From Thioclava marina (GTDB lineage Bacteria; Pseudomonadota; Alphaproteobacteria; Rhodobacterales; Rhodobacteraceae): a stretch of 64,000 nucleotides of DNA. The DNA is taken from NCBI RefSeq assembly GCF_002020135.1, contig NZ_MPZS01000001.1, positions 496,001 through 560,000 of the forward strand, written 5' to 3'. The notes under the pieces are model-generated. The model was not told where the DNA came from. It did not search any database and was given only the letters and a program-made list of their open reading frames with translations. This document shows positions 41,512 through 49,883 of this stretch, one piece after another. Both the position numbers and the translations under genes were made by a program. The first letter of the stretch is position 1, and each line of letters starts with the position of its first letter.

Positions 41512-42840
41512 TCAGGCCGCGCCCTCGCACAGACGCCCCATGACCTGCATCGCCGCCCCCTCGCTGACCCGCGCGGGATCGCACAGCGCGAAAACCAGAT
41601 CGCCCTGCGGCAGGATGCGCGCCAGAAGCCGGCCCTGTTTCATCGTGAAATTCAGCCCCGAAAGATCCTGCTCGCCGAAGCGCTCGCCGTAGATCGTGCG
41701 CAGCGCGTTGACCAGATCGGCGCTGGCATGTCCCGCGCGCAGGATTTCCTCCGGTGCGCCGTGGAGCGGGTCGATTTCGCGCATCTGCGGCACGATCCGA
41801 CCTGCCGCGAGCACGCCCTCGTCGAGCCCCTCATGGGCCAGCGCCTCGCGGCACTCTCGCGAAAGGCGCAGCGCACGGGCGATATCGTCGGGCAGTCGGA
41901 TCTGGGCCGGGGCCTCGGGCTCAAATGCGGCCTCGGGCTCAAGTGCAGGCTCACATGCGGCTTCGGGCTCGAATTCGGGCTCGGGGACGGACTCGCAGGT
42001 GATCACCGGCTCGGCAGTGACGGGCAGCGGTTCGCGGGCGCTCTCGCCTCCCGGAAAGCGCAGAACCTTGCCGCCGCTGCCCGGCGGAACCGGGGCCGTG
42101 CGGGCCGCAGCTCTGGCATCGAGCACGGCGCAATCCGCGACGCCTTCGCCCTTCGGCGTGGAGACATGCCGGAACTCCCGCACCGCCTCGAGCAACGCCG
42201 CGCCGCCTGTCTGCACGAAGCCCTCTTCGGAGGCCAGGGCCTGCCCCAGACGCTCGCGCGCGCCGCTCACAAAGAGACAGCGATCGAACCAGTTCGCGCT
42301 CTCGCGCTCGACCCGCATCAGCAAACGCGCGCGGTCGTTATCCGAACGCAGCTTGTCGGCGCGCGAGATCGCAAGAATGCAGTTCTCGGGACGGGCCGAA
42401 CCCAGCGCTTCGATGAGGGATTTCTCGGTCAGCCGCCAGGCCTGCGATGCGATGGTCACCCAAATCATCAGATCGGCCGAGCCGATGAGCGCGATCTGTT
42501 CGTCGCTGAGATCTTCCGCCTGCGTCAGCGGCACCTCGATCAGCTCGATCCCGCGCAGATGCGGCTGAGGGGACCACAGATGCAGCTCGCACGCCTCCGC
42601 ATCCCCCTCCGACACGATCCGTCCGTCGGCGTCACGCAACTCGCGACCGGGCGTCGCGCGCCAGTTCGCGTAGACCACGGGACGCTGGTCGCGCCCCAGA
42701 TTGTCCTCGATTAGACGCTCGCGCAGAAGCGCGTTGAGAACGGTAGACTTTCCCGAGTTCACCTCGCCGCAGATCACCACCCGCACCGGCTTGCGCTCGA
42801 GCAGAACAGCGGTGTGCTCACCTATCGCCTTGTGCATCAT
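41512..42840 (-). CDS. P-loop GTPase-like protein with Roadblock-like C-terminus (operon GTPase 2)
   Basis: A 442-residue protein. G1 is CGEVNSGKST at 24-33. At the G3 position there is no DxxG (the segment reads LIEVPLTQAED), and G4 reads ISRADKL, so nucleotide hydrolysis may be impaired. The segment WVTIASQAWRLTEKS matches NATQAWRQSEKS of the other small GTPase in this operon. An acidic Glu/Pro repeat linker (about 275-315) leads to a 127-residue C-terminal part whose end (GLNFTMKQGRLLARIL, GDLVFALCDP) resembles the second half of a Roadblock/LC7 domain. It starts 20 nt after the second dynamin gene with a GAGGGG site. Confidence 0.8.
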   Translation of the reverse strand: MMHKAIGEHTAVLLERKPVRVVICGEVNSGKSTVLNALLRERLIEDNLGRDQRPVVYANWRATPGRELRDADGRIVSEGDAEACELHLWSPQPHLRGIELIEVPLTQAEDLSDEQIALIGSADLMIWVTIASQAWRLTEKSLIEALGSARPENCILAISRADKLRSDNDRARLLMRVERESANWFDRCLFVSGARERLGQALASEEGFVQTGGAALLEAVREFRHVSTPKGEGVADCAVLDARAAARTAPVPPGSGGKVLRFPGGESAREPLPVTAEPVITCESVPEPEFEPEAACEPALEPEAAFEPEAPAQIRLPDDIARALRLSRECREALAHEGLDEGVLAAGRIVPQMREIDPLHGAPEEILRAGHASADLVNALRTIYGERFGEQDLSGLNFTMKQGRLLARILPQGDLVFALCDPARVSEGAAMQVMGRLCEGAA

Positions 42841-42860
42841 CTCGTTTGCCCCCCTCTTCC

Positions 42861-44996
42861 TTAAGCGGCGCGCGTTTTCGGCTTGGCCGGGTTGATCCCG
42901 CTCAGCGCGCTTTCGAGCGCGGAGAGATTAAGCAACCGCCGCTCGAGCACTTCCATCTTGCTCTGGATGCGGTTCGCCATGCGGGTCTGCTGGACGGGAT
43001 CGCGTGCGATCCGCTCCAGCTCGGCTTTCTCCTGCTTGAGCTGAAGCGTGCGGTCGCGCACCGTCATCTCCATCATCCGGACCATCACCCGCACCCGCGA
43101 GATCCCGGCCGTGGCGCGCTCGACCTGGGTCTCGCTATAGGCCTTGAGGATCTTGTCGACGGCCGGGCGCAGTTCCTCGGCGGCGAGCAGGCGCAGCGCT
43201 TCGATCGTCTTCTCGATATTGACCTCGGGCGTGCGCCAGAAGGCCCAGCCGCGCTCCATCACGAAATCGATGCGCAGCGCGCGCTTGGCGAGCGTCAGCG
43301 TCGAGGCGAAGCTTTCATGGGGCATGTCGCAGAGGGTGATCTCTGAGCTCGGATCGTCGAAATGATCCTGGATCGTGCTGCGGCAGGCATGGATGCAATT
43401 GTCGAGGACCACGTCGATCCCGGCGCGGGACTTCTCGTAGCACTTGGTCACCTCGCGTTCGAGCGCGGCCTGAAGCATCGTGGTATCGGTCTCGAAGCTG
43501 CGCGGCACGGTGCCCGAACGGATCTTCGCGGTGCGGAGGAAGTCGGCAAAGGCTGTCTTCTGGTTCTCGACAAAGGCCTCGATACATCCGTTGAGCCGAG
43601 TCTCGAGGCTCGTCCAGGACCTGTTGAGCACCGCCTCGATCTTGCCTTCGGCATTCTCGACGAGCGTCTCCAGCGTCGAGCGCAGGACGCTGGTCGCCTG
43701 GATCTCGGCGGTCATTTCCTCGACCGCGGCTTCGGCCACGTCCGAGCGGATGCTCTCGATCTGCATCTGGAGCGAGTCGCGCTCGCGGCGGGTGACGAAT
43801 TGCATCCCCGAGATCTCGGCGCGCAGATCGCCGCGGATCCGGGCGAGCTGTTGGCGGCCCACGCCCCCGTCGATCACCTCCGAGAGCACATGCTTGACCT
43901 CTTCGAGCCCCGAAGCCAGCAGCAGCCGGTCGATCGGATCCTCGGGCACATGGCCGAAACGCGAGCGCAGATATTGCGCGAGCTCGGCGCTGTCGAGCTC
44001 GGCACGGGCCTCAGCGGCCTGGCTGTCGCTGCGCTGGGTCAGATCGGCGAGATAGGCGCTGCCCGCGACGATGCGGAAATCGATCTCGGAGATCGCCTGA
44101 CGCAGGCGGCGCGTGACGTCAGCCATCACGCGCGGCACCTCGGTCGCGTAATCGTCGAGCTCGTCGATGCGGTTGAGGAAGATCAGCACATCCTTGTTGT
44201 CCTGCCGCGCGAGAATTCGGATCAGAGCGATATCGACTTCGGTCAGCGGCTGATGCGCCGAGAGCACCATGACGAAGACGTCCGAGCGGTCGAGCGAGCG
44301 GCAGGTGAACTCGTCGCGCACGAGGAAGGGATCGTTTACGCCGGGAGTGTCGGTGATGATCGTGGGCACCTGGAACTCGGGCAGGCGCATGTAGACATCG
44401 GCGCTTTTCGTCAACGCGGCATAGCGGCCAAGCGCCTCGCGCTCGAGCCCGTCATCCGAACCGGGGCCCGCGCAGACATAGCGCTTGAGCAGATCGGGGG
44501 AGAGGAAGTCGTATTCGTGGCTGCTGCCAAGGAGCGTATGGTAATACTTGCCCAGACGCCGCTGGGCGCGCGCGCGCATCTGCTCGGATTGCCGACGCAA
44601 CACATTGGTGTCGAAACCCGGCAGAAGCTGCTCGGTCAGCTCGCGGATGCGCGTGCCCCCGTTGATGATCTCTTCCCAGTCTTTCTCCGAGAAGAACTCG
44701 AATTTCGCGCCTGTGATGGGGTCGTCGGCCAGGTTGATGCGTATGTTGGTGACGACAGAAGTCCAGGGGTTCACATCCGAGGGCAGAAAGTCGTGCTGGT
44801 GAAGGAAAGCGTTGAGGAAGGTGGATTTGCCCGCCTTCACCTGCCCGATCACCGCCACGCGTGCAGCCCAGTCGTCGAGACGATCGCGCAAATCCCGGAA
44901 GTTGCCACGGCTGGTGCGATCGACCGAGTCTTCGGCCCGGTCGAGCATTTCTTCGATGAATTCGAGTTCCGCACGGAGTTTCGGCGCGATTTTCAA
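42861..44996 (-). CDS. Dynamin-like GTPase (operon dynamin 2)
   Basis: A 711-residue bacterial dynamin-like protein. After a helical N-terminus (1-46) come G1 GQVKAGKST (51-59), the switch segment LPSDVNPWTSVVT, G3 ITDTPGVNDP and G4 LNRIDELDD. The remainder (about 340-711) is long alpha-helix/coiled coil with an aromatic patch ERGWAFWRTPE near residue 580 that could touch membrane. Members of this superfamily remodel or fuse membranes in a GTP-dependent way. The start is a TTG at 44996 with AAAGGAGAG 4 nt before it; it overlaps the upstream GTPase stop as TTGA. It is clearly related to the first dynamin of the operon. Confidence 0.9.
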   Translation of the reverse strand: MKIAPKLRAELEFIEEMLDRAEDSVDRTSRGNFRDLRDRLDDWAARVAVIGQVKAGKSTFLNAFLHQHDFLPSDVNPWTSVVTNIRINLADDPITGAKFEFFSEKDWEEIINGGTRIRELTEQLLPGFDTNVLRRQSEQMRARAQRRLGKYYHTLLGSSHEYDFLSPDLLKRYVCAGPGSDDGLEREALGRYAALTKSADVYMRLPEFQVPTIITDTPGVNDPFLVRDEFTCRSLDRSDVFVMVLSAHQPLTEVDIALIRILARQDNKDVLIFLNRIDELDDYATEVPRVMADVTRRLRQAISEIDFRIVAGSAYLADLTQRSDSQAAEARAELDSAELAQYLRSRFGHVPEDPIDRLLLASGLEEVKHVLSEVIDGGVGRQQLARIRGDLRAEISGMQFVTRRERDSLQMQIESIRSDVAEAAVEEMTAEIQATSVLRSTLETLVENAEGKIEAVLNRSWTSLETRLNGCIEAFVENQKTAFADFLRTAKIRSGTVPRSFETDTTMLQAALEREVTKCYEKSRAGIDVVLDNCIHACRSTIQDHFDDPSSEITLCDMPHESFASTLTLAKRALRIDFVMERGWAFWRTPEVNIEKTIEALRLLAAEELRPAVDKILKAYSETQVERATAGISRVRVMVRMMEMTVRDRTLQLKQEKAELERIARDPVQQTRMANRIQSKMEVLERRLLNLSALESALSGINPAKPKTRAA

Positions 44997-46279
44997 GGCA
45001 CTCTCCTTTCCAAAGCGGAGGAGACAGCGGTTTGCATCAGGGCCGTTCCGCCTCGGGGTTCGAGCGCATCGAGGAGATGCTCGACGCAATCGAGGATCGC
45101 AGGGGCCGAACCCAGATCAGCCTCGGCACTCAGCGCAGCCCAGAGCGCGCGCGGCGACGCGGGCTCGGCGGCAGGAATGTCGAGCGCGGAGAGCGACGCG
45201 AGAAGCTCGGTGTCGTCCTCAAAGCCGGGTGCGTCTTCGCGCGCGCTGGGGGGGGCCGCGCGCATGAAGGGATCGAAACCAGGGTCGGCTTCGGGCTCGG
45301 AGAGGTATTCCGGTTCGGAGAGGTATTCCGGCTCCGGAAGGTCATCGAACTCGGGCGTTTCGACCGGATCGGAGAGCATGAAGGGCTCGTCGGACTGCGC
45401 CGCCGGTTCCGGCTCGTGATCCGGCGCCTCGGTCGTGCCTCCGCGCTTGATCAGCTGCGCATGCAGGACACGGCGCGGCCGGATTTCGGGACGCGGCTTG
45501 GGGAAGGCGATGACGCTGCGCTCGCGCAGGAAGTTCTCGATGATCGGGTTCGGTGCCCCGGGCGGCTCGGTGATCTCGGGCAGGATCTGCGCGATACGGT
45601 TCATCACCTGCGTGATATCGGCGGGCTTCACCAAGGAGGCGAGCATGATCGCGGCGAAATAGCTCCCCGCCTCGCGCTCCACGCGGCGCAGGACCCTCTG
45701 GGCGGACCGCTCGTCAGTCAGCCGATCACCATGGGTGATCACCAGAAGCGCATGGGCACGCAACTCTTCGGGCATCTCGTCCCAGATCGACTTCTCGCTC
45801 TGCCGCCAGGCTTGGGTGGCGTTGGTGCACCAGATGATCAGATCGGCATAGTCAATCATCTGCCGCCAGGTCTCGGCGGGCATGTTGGGATCGGACGAGC
45901 CGGGCGTGTCGATGATCTCGATCGTGTCGAGGATCGAGGCCGGATGGCTGAACACGCAATACCGGGTCGTTTCGACATCCACCGCCTCGAGCGCCTCGAG
46001 CGGATGAACCTCGCCGTCATGATCGACCCGACGCAGCACGCGTTCGGCCCCGCCCACGAGCCAGACCGGCGGCAACGCGGTCGCGACCACGTTCGAGGGG
46101 AGCACACGCTCTCCCAGCAACCCATTGATCAGACGCGTCTTCCCGGCACTGAACTCGCCCGCAACGAGGACCCGCAGCTTGCGCGCGGACATGTCGAGCT
46201 TGTTGGTGCCACGCTGGGTGGCGGCGGGACGCTCGGTCAGCGTGAGCGTGGGGCGTTGATGTCTTCGCAGCGTGGTCAT
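44993..46279 (-). CDS. P-loop GTPase with acidic repeat tail (operon GTPase 1)
   Basis: A 428-residue protein. G1 is AGEFSAGKT (40-48) and G3 IEIIDTPGSSDP; the G4 position reads ITHGDRL, with THGD in place of N/TKxD, so base specificity is uncertain. NATQAWRQSEKSIWDE is shared with the other small GTPase downstream. The C-terminal third is acidic and low in complexity, with perfect copies of PEYLSE (LPEPEYLSEPEYLSEPE), then a short helical end. The ATG at 46279 overlaps the stop of the first dynamin gene (ATGA). No membrane helix is evident. Confidence 0.87.
   Translation of the reverse strand: MTTLRRHQRPTLTLTERPAATQRGTNKLDMSARKLRVLVAGEFSAGKTRLINGLLGERVLPSNVVATALPPVWLVGGAERVLRRVDHDGEVHPLEALEAVDVETTRYCVFSHPASILDTIEIIDTPGSSDPNMPAETWRQMIDYADLIIWCTNATQAWRQSEKSIWDEMPEELRAHALLVITHGDRLTDERSAQRVLRRVEREAGSYFAAIMLASLVKPADITQVMNRIAQILPEITEPPGAPNPIIENFLRERSVIAFPKPRPEIRPRRVLHAQLIKRGGTTEAPDHEPEPAAQSDEPFMLSDPVETPEFDDLPEPEYLSEPEYLSEPEADPGFDPFMRAAPPSAREDAPGFEDDTELLASLSALDIPAAEPASPRALWAALSAEADLGSAPAILDCVEHLLDALEPRGGTALMQTAVSSALERRVP
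45296..45335. repeat. Tandem 18-bp repeat inside GTPase 1
   Basis: TCGGAGAGGTATTCCGGT and TCGGAGAGGTATTCCGGC stand head to tail and encode the repeated SEPEYL unit. The near-perfect DNA identity suggests recent slippage and possible length variation between strains. Confidence 0.8.
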
Positions 46280-48219
46280 GCCGAAAGCCTTTCCTCTTGC
46301 GCTACCTCGGAGCCGCGCAGACAGCGCGCGCGCACAGCCTCACAGAACTTTGCCTGATCGAGTGCGAAACCCTCGATGATCTCGCGGCTGCGCGCGATGG
46401 CGGGTTCGAAACAGCCGGTGATCAGGTCGTCGATGAGCGGGGTCGTCTCGGCCATTATCACCTCGCGATAACGGGTCTCGGCGGCCTTCTTGCGATTGAA
46501 GCGCCAGTACTTGCGCCACCACGCGCCCTGCATGTCGAGCGAGATCATCCGGGCGAGCACGGTGGGGGGACGATGTGTAGGTTGTTCGGGGAAGGACACG
46601 GTACCGGGTTCGCGCGCGACTCCGAGTTCGCCCGCCAAAAGCGCGTCGACCCCTTCTGCGATCTCGTCGAAAGCCACCTCGCCATGTCGGCGCAGCTTCG
46701 CGGTGGCGGAAGTGAAGGCAGCCTTCATCGCCATGCGCAGCGCGGTCGGGTCATGCGTCCAGGCACCGATCTCTCCGAACGTGTCGATATGCGATTGCAG
46801 TGCCTCGAGAGCGGACGCGACGAACCCGTTCTGCGCGCGTTCGAGACGGGCGCGCAGCTCGTCGCGCTGTTCAGCCGCACGCGCATCGAACGCCCGGACC
46901 ACCTGCTCCTCGAGCTCGGCGATCCGCAGACGAAGCTCGCTCTCGCTCAGTAGCGGAAGGTTCCCGGAGGCGCGCGCAACGGTCTCGACCGTCTCGGCCA
47001 TCGAGATGATCGTGTTCAGTTCGGCATGAACGTCGTTGAGAACAGCCTGCCCCGGCCCCTCGATGATGCGCTTCACCACCGCTTTCAGCAGCGGTTGCAG
47101 CCCCGAGGCGGCCATTGCGCGTTGACGCAACTCCTTGAGATCCTGGGTATCCTCGCCGTCATGGAGCATGGCCAGCGCCTTGCGGCTGGCCGGGGCCATG
47201 CCGCTCACGTCGCCAAGTGCGCATTGCGCCCAGTAGCCAGACCCGAAGAGGATTTCGATCTCCTCGCCCAGCCCCATCCGTCCCAACGTCTTGCGAATCG
47301 AAGCGCGGATTGCGGCCTGCGCCCCGACCGGATCTTCGAGCTCGTCGATGCGGTTGACGAAGATCAGGACCTCGCGCGCATCGATCGCGCAGATGATGCG
47401 CAGGAGCGCCAGATCCATCGTGGTCAGCGCCTGATGGGCCGAGAGCACGACGATACAGGCGCGGCTGTCACCGATCGCGTTGAGCGTGATCTGCTCGCGC
47501 ATCATGAACGTGTCGTTGACGCCAGGGGTGTCGCGCAGACACAGGCCTCGCGGCAGATGCGGCAGGTCGATATAGAGATCGGCCGATTTCGTCAGGTCGG
47601 CATAGAGACCTTCCTCAGCGCCTTCTGCAACCTCGTCAGGATCGCCATAGCAAATGTAACGGTCGATGATGCTCTTATCGAGCGTGGGATAGGCGCGGCT
47701 TGCCCCCAGAAGTTGCTCGAACTCGGCGCCCAGACGGGCCTCGGTCGCCGCACGCATCGCGGTAACCTGGGCGCGCACCTCTTCAGCTTCGCTCTCGAAG
47801 CCCGCGCGGTTGGCCATCTCGCCCAGACGACCGCCGGTCGCGACAAGACGATCCCATTCCTCGCGATCGAAGAAACGAAACAGCGCGCGGGTCGCGTGAG
47901 GACGATGGCGCGAATTCGTGTGGAGCGCGGTGACGACCGAGGTCCAGGGGTTCACATCGGAGGGCAGAAAATCGCTCTGCCCGATCAAGGCGTTGAGAAG
48001 CGTGCTTTTTCCGGCCTTCACCTGGCCGATTACGCTGACGGTGGGTTCAAACGCCTCGATCTTTTCGAGGACGTGCTCGAGCTGTTCCTCGACGAAGCCG
48101 AGACCGGCATCGGAGAAGTCACGCACTGCGGTTTCGAGCTGATCGAGGGTCTCCCAGTAGCTGTTGAGCTCCTGATAACCTTGGCGATGCCAGTTGAAGA
48201 TCGAATTCGCTTCGTACAA
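46276..48219 (-). CDS. Dynamin-like GTPase (operon dynamin 1)
   Basis: A 647-residue bacterial dynamin-like protein. G1 is GQVKAGKST (65-73), the switch segment LPSDVNPWTSVVT is identical to that of dynamin 2, G3 is LRDTPGVNDT and G4 VNRIDELED. The C-terminal half is helical with an aromatic-basic patch, WWRKYWRFNRKK, near residue 565. A longer open frame extends upstream but is not protein-like; the start is set at the TTG at 48219 because a perfect GGAGG lies 6 nt before it. It follows the Roadblock gene by 121 nt and overlaps GTPase 1 by 4 nt. The paired dynamins suggest a hetero-oligomer. Confidence 0.9.
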   Translation of the reverse strand: MYEANSIFNWHRQGYQELNSYWETLDQLETAVRDFSDAGLGFVEEQLEHVLEKIEAFEPTVSVIGQVKAGKSTLLNALIGQSDFLPSDVNPWTSVVTALHTNSRHRPHATRALFRFFDREEWDRLVATGGRLGEMANRAGFESEAEEVRAQVTAMRAATEARLGAEFEQLLGASRAYPTLDKSIIDRYICYGDPDEVAEGAEEGLYADLTKSADLYIDLPHLPRGLCLRDTPGVNDTFMMREQITLNAIGDSRACIVVLSAHQALTTMDLALLRIICAIDAREVLIFVNRIDELEDPVGAQAAIRASIRKTLGRMGLGEEIEILFGSGYWAQCALGDVSGMAPASRKALAMLHDGEDTQDLKELRQRAMAASGLQPLLKAVVKRIIEGPGQAVLNDVHAELNTIISMAETVETVARASGNLPLLSESELRLRIAELEEQVVRAFDARAAEQRDELRARLERAQNGFVASALEALQSHIDTFGEIGAWTHDPTALRMAMKAAFTSATAKLRRHGEVAFDEIAEGVDALLAGELGVAREPGTVSFPEQPTHRPPTVLARMISLDMQGAWWRKYWRFNRKKAAETRYREVIMAETTPLIDDLITGCFEPAIARSREIIEGFALDQAKFCEAVRARCLRGSEVAQEERLSA

Positions 48220-48340
48220 GGCAAACCTCCTTACCGCTGGGCAGACGACGGTTGGGGATCGACTCGGTACGCCCGCATACCGGTCGGGACTTCGAGACTG
48301 GCGGGCCCGGATCGCGCCGGACCCCGCCGGTTTGCGCCGC

Positions 48341-48697
48341 TCAGATCCGGAGCTGGCCCTCGACCTTCTTGACCACCAGACGGGCCATGCCGAGGTTGGA
48401 CGCCTTCTTGTTGAGGGCGACGTAGACGAAGACGCCAGGATTGGCGCCAAGCGGGCGGATCAGGTGAATCTGCTCGCCCAGGGTGATCAGGATGTCTTCC
48501 ACGGTGTCATCAAGACCGAGCGCTTCGAGCGCCGCTTTCTCCGCGCGCACGACTTCGGTATTCACCGCGCCGGCCGCCTCAAGATCGAACTTTCCGGTGC
48601 CGTTTTCGCTCGCAAGCATCAGACCGGTCTCGGAATCGACGAGACAAGCGCCGATGAAGCCCGAGATTTTTTTCAGATCGGAGATGTCGGTGGACAT
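48341..48697 (-). CDS. Roadblock/LC7-domain protein
   Basis: A 118-residue single-domain protein of the Roadblock/LC7 (MglB-like) fold: ISGFIGACLVDSETGLMLAS, a central helix (AAGAVNTEVVRAEKAALEAL) and ILITLGEQIHLIRPL with VFVYVALNKKASNLGMARL. Roadblock proteins dimerise and regulate small GTPases (for example MglB acting on MglA, or CvnB in the actinobacterial conservons). It is the first gene of the operon with two dynamin-like and two small GTPases, so it is probably their regulator or scaffold; that is inference. The ATG at 48697 is favoured. The region before it is AT-rich. Confidence 0.88.
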   Translation of the reverse strand: MSTDISDLKKISGFIGACLVDSETGLMLASENGTGKFDLEAAGAVNTEVVRAEKAALEALGLDDTVEDILITLGEQIHLIRPLGANPGVFVYVALNKKASNLGMARLVVKKVEGQLRI

Positions 48698-49052
48698 TGG
48701 GGTAGTACCTGTCAACTAGAACTTTTGTACATTAACGGTTCATCATCACCTGTGTCCGAAATGAGGCGAAAGATTGGCATTCTCTGCCACTTTTGGTTGT
48801 GCGTGCTGCCGGTTCATTTGCAACAATATGGAATCCAACCGTTATTTTTTTGGGAATTTCGCGCATTTCGATACGCAAGAGTCGTTGCAAAACGCCAAAT
48901 CACAATTTTGTCCAGAATCGTAACATGGCATGACCGTTTCACATATTTGATCAATCTCTGACCATTTCCGGGATTTCTCACGACTAACTTTTGCCTGTTC
49001 GTCATCAAAGTTTCACTTGGCGATTCGCATTTATTTCGTAAAACCTCGAAAT
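48698..49052. other. AT-rich divergent intergenic region
   Basis: This 355-nt stretch between the Roadblock gene and the arsenic operon is markedly richer in A/T than the rest of the window, with runs such as TTATTTTTTTGGG. A 64-codon minus-strand frame (48814-49008) lacks a ribosome site and a recognisable family. Promoters for both operons should lie here, but I find no convincing -35/-10 pair. Near the arsenic end, CATTTATTTCG and CGAAATATGAATG (about 49028-49059) form an imperfect inverted repeat of the kind bound by ArsR. Confidence 0.5.
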
Positions 49053-49874
49053 ATGAATGACACGATTCCCCATAGGCTCACCACGCTCGGCCACCCGCAG
49101 CGTCTCGAACTCTTCCGGCTGCTGATGCGCCGCTACCCGGACCGGTTGCCCGCAGGCGAGATCGGGGCGGCGCTCGGGCTCAAACCCTCGACGCTTTCGG
49201 CCTATCTCTCGGCGCTCTCGCAGGCCGGGTTGATCACGCAGACCCGCGCGGGGACCTCGCTTCTTTACGCAATCGCGATGGAGGAAGTGCGCGAGACCTT
49301 CGACGTGCTGCTCAACGATTGCTGTCGCGGGCGGCCCGATATCTGCCCCCCCGCTCCCCTGTCCGAAGGAGACATCGCCATGACTGACCGCAAATATAGC
49401 GTGCTCTTCATCTGCACCGGCAATTCCGCGCGCTCGATCCTCGCCGAGACGATCCTGCGCGATCTCGCCGGCGATCGCTTCACCGCCTATTCGGCCGGAA
49501 CCATACCCTATTCCGAGCTCAACCCCTTCGCGCTGCAGGTTCTGCGCGACAAGGAGCACGACATCACGCCGCTGCGCGCGAAGAACATTTCCGAATTTCA
49601 GGGCGCGGACGCGCCGCATCTCGATTTCGTCTTCACCGTCTGTGATCTCGCCGCGAACGAGACCTGCCCGCCCTGGCCGGGTCAGCCGATCAGCGGCCAT
49701 TGGGGGATGCCCGACCCGGTGAAGGCGCAAGGCACCGAGGCCGAGCGTGCGCTGGCCTTCCAGCAGACCTATGGCGCGCTGCGCCGCCGGATCGAGGCTT
49801 TCACGGCGCTGCCGCTGACCTCGCTCGACCGTATCTCCCTGCAATCCGCCGTCGATGACATCGGCCGCAACTGA
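49053..49874 (+). CDS. ArsR-type regulator fused to ArsC-type arsenate reductase
   Basis: A 273-residue two-domain protein. Residues 1-100 are an ArsR/SmtB winged helix (ALGLKPSTLSAYLSALSQAGLI, with CCRGRPDIC as possible As(III)-binding cysteines). Residues 110-273 are a low-molecular-weight phosphatase-like arsenate reductase with the CX5R loop ICTGNSARSILAE and a further cysteine in FTVCDLAANETC. An internal ATG at 49380 is preceded by GAAGGAGACATCGCC, a perfect ribosome site, so free ArsC may also be made. The ATG at 49053 has no clear ribosome site and overlaps a probable operator. The gap and arsJ genes follow. Confidence 0.88.
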   Translation: MNDTIPHRLTTLGHPQRLELFRLLMRRYPDRLPAGEIGAALGLKPSTLSAYLSALSQAGLITQTRAGTSLLYAIAMEEVRETFDVLLNDCCRGRPDICPPAPLSEGDIAMTDRKYSVLFICTGNSARSILAETILRDLAGDRFTAYSAGTIPYSELNPFALQVLRDKEHDITPLRAKNISEFQGADAPHLDFVFTVCDLAANETCPPWPGQPISGHWGMPDPVKAQGTEAERALAFQQTYGALRRRIEAFTALPLTSLDRISLQSAVDDIGRN

Positions 49875-49883
49875 GGACTGACC

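Noticed and set aside
48710-48715. TTGACA on the minus strand just before the Roadblock gene as a -35 box
   Set aside because: A matching -10 would fall inside the coding sequence, downstream of the ATG.
48814-49008. 64-codon frame in the AT-rich gap before the arsenic operon
   Set aside because: No ribosome site and no known family; low GC makes its base composition unlike a native gene.
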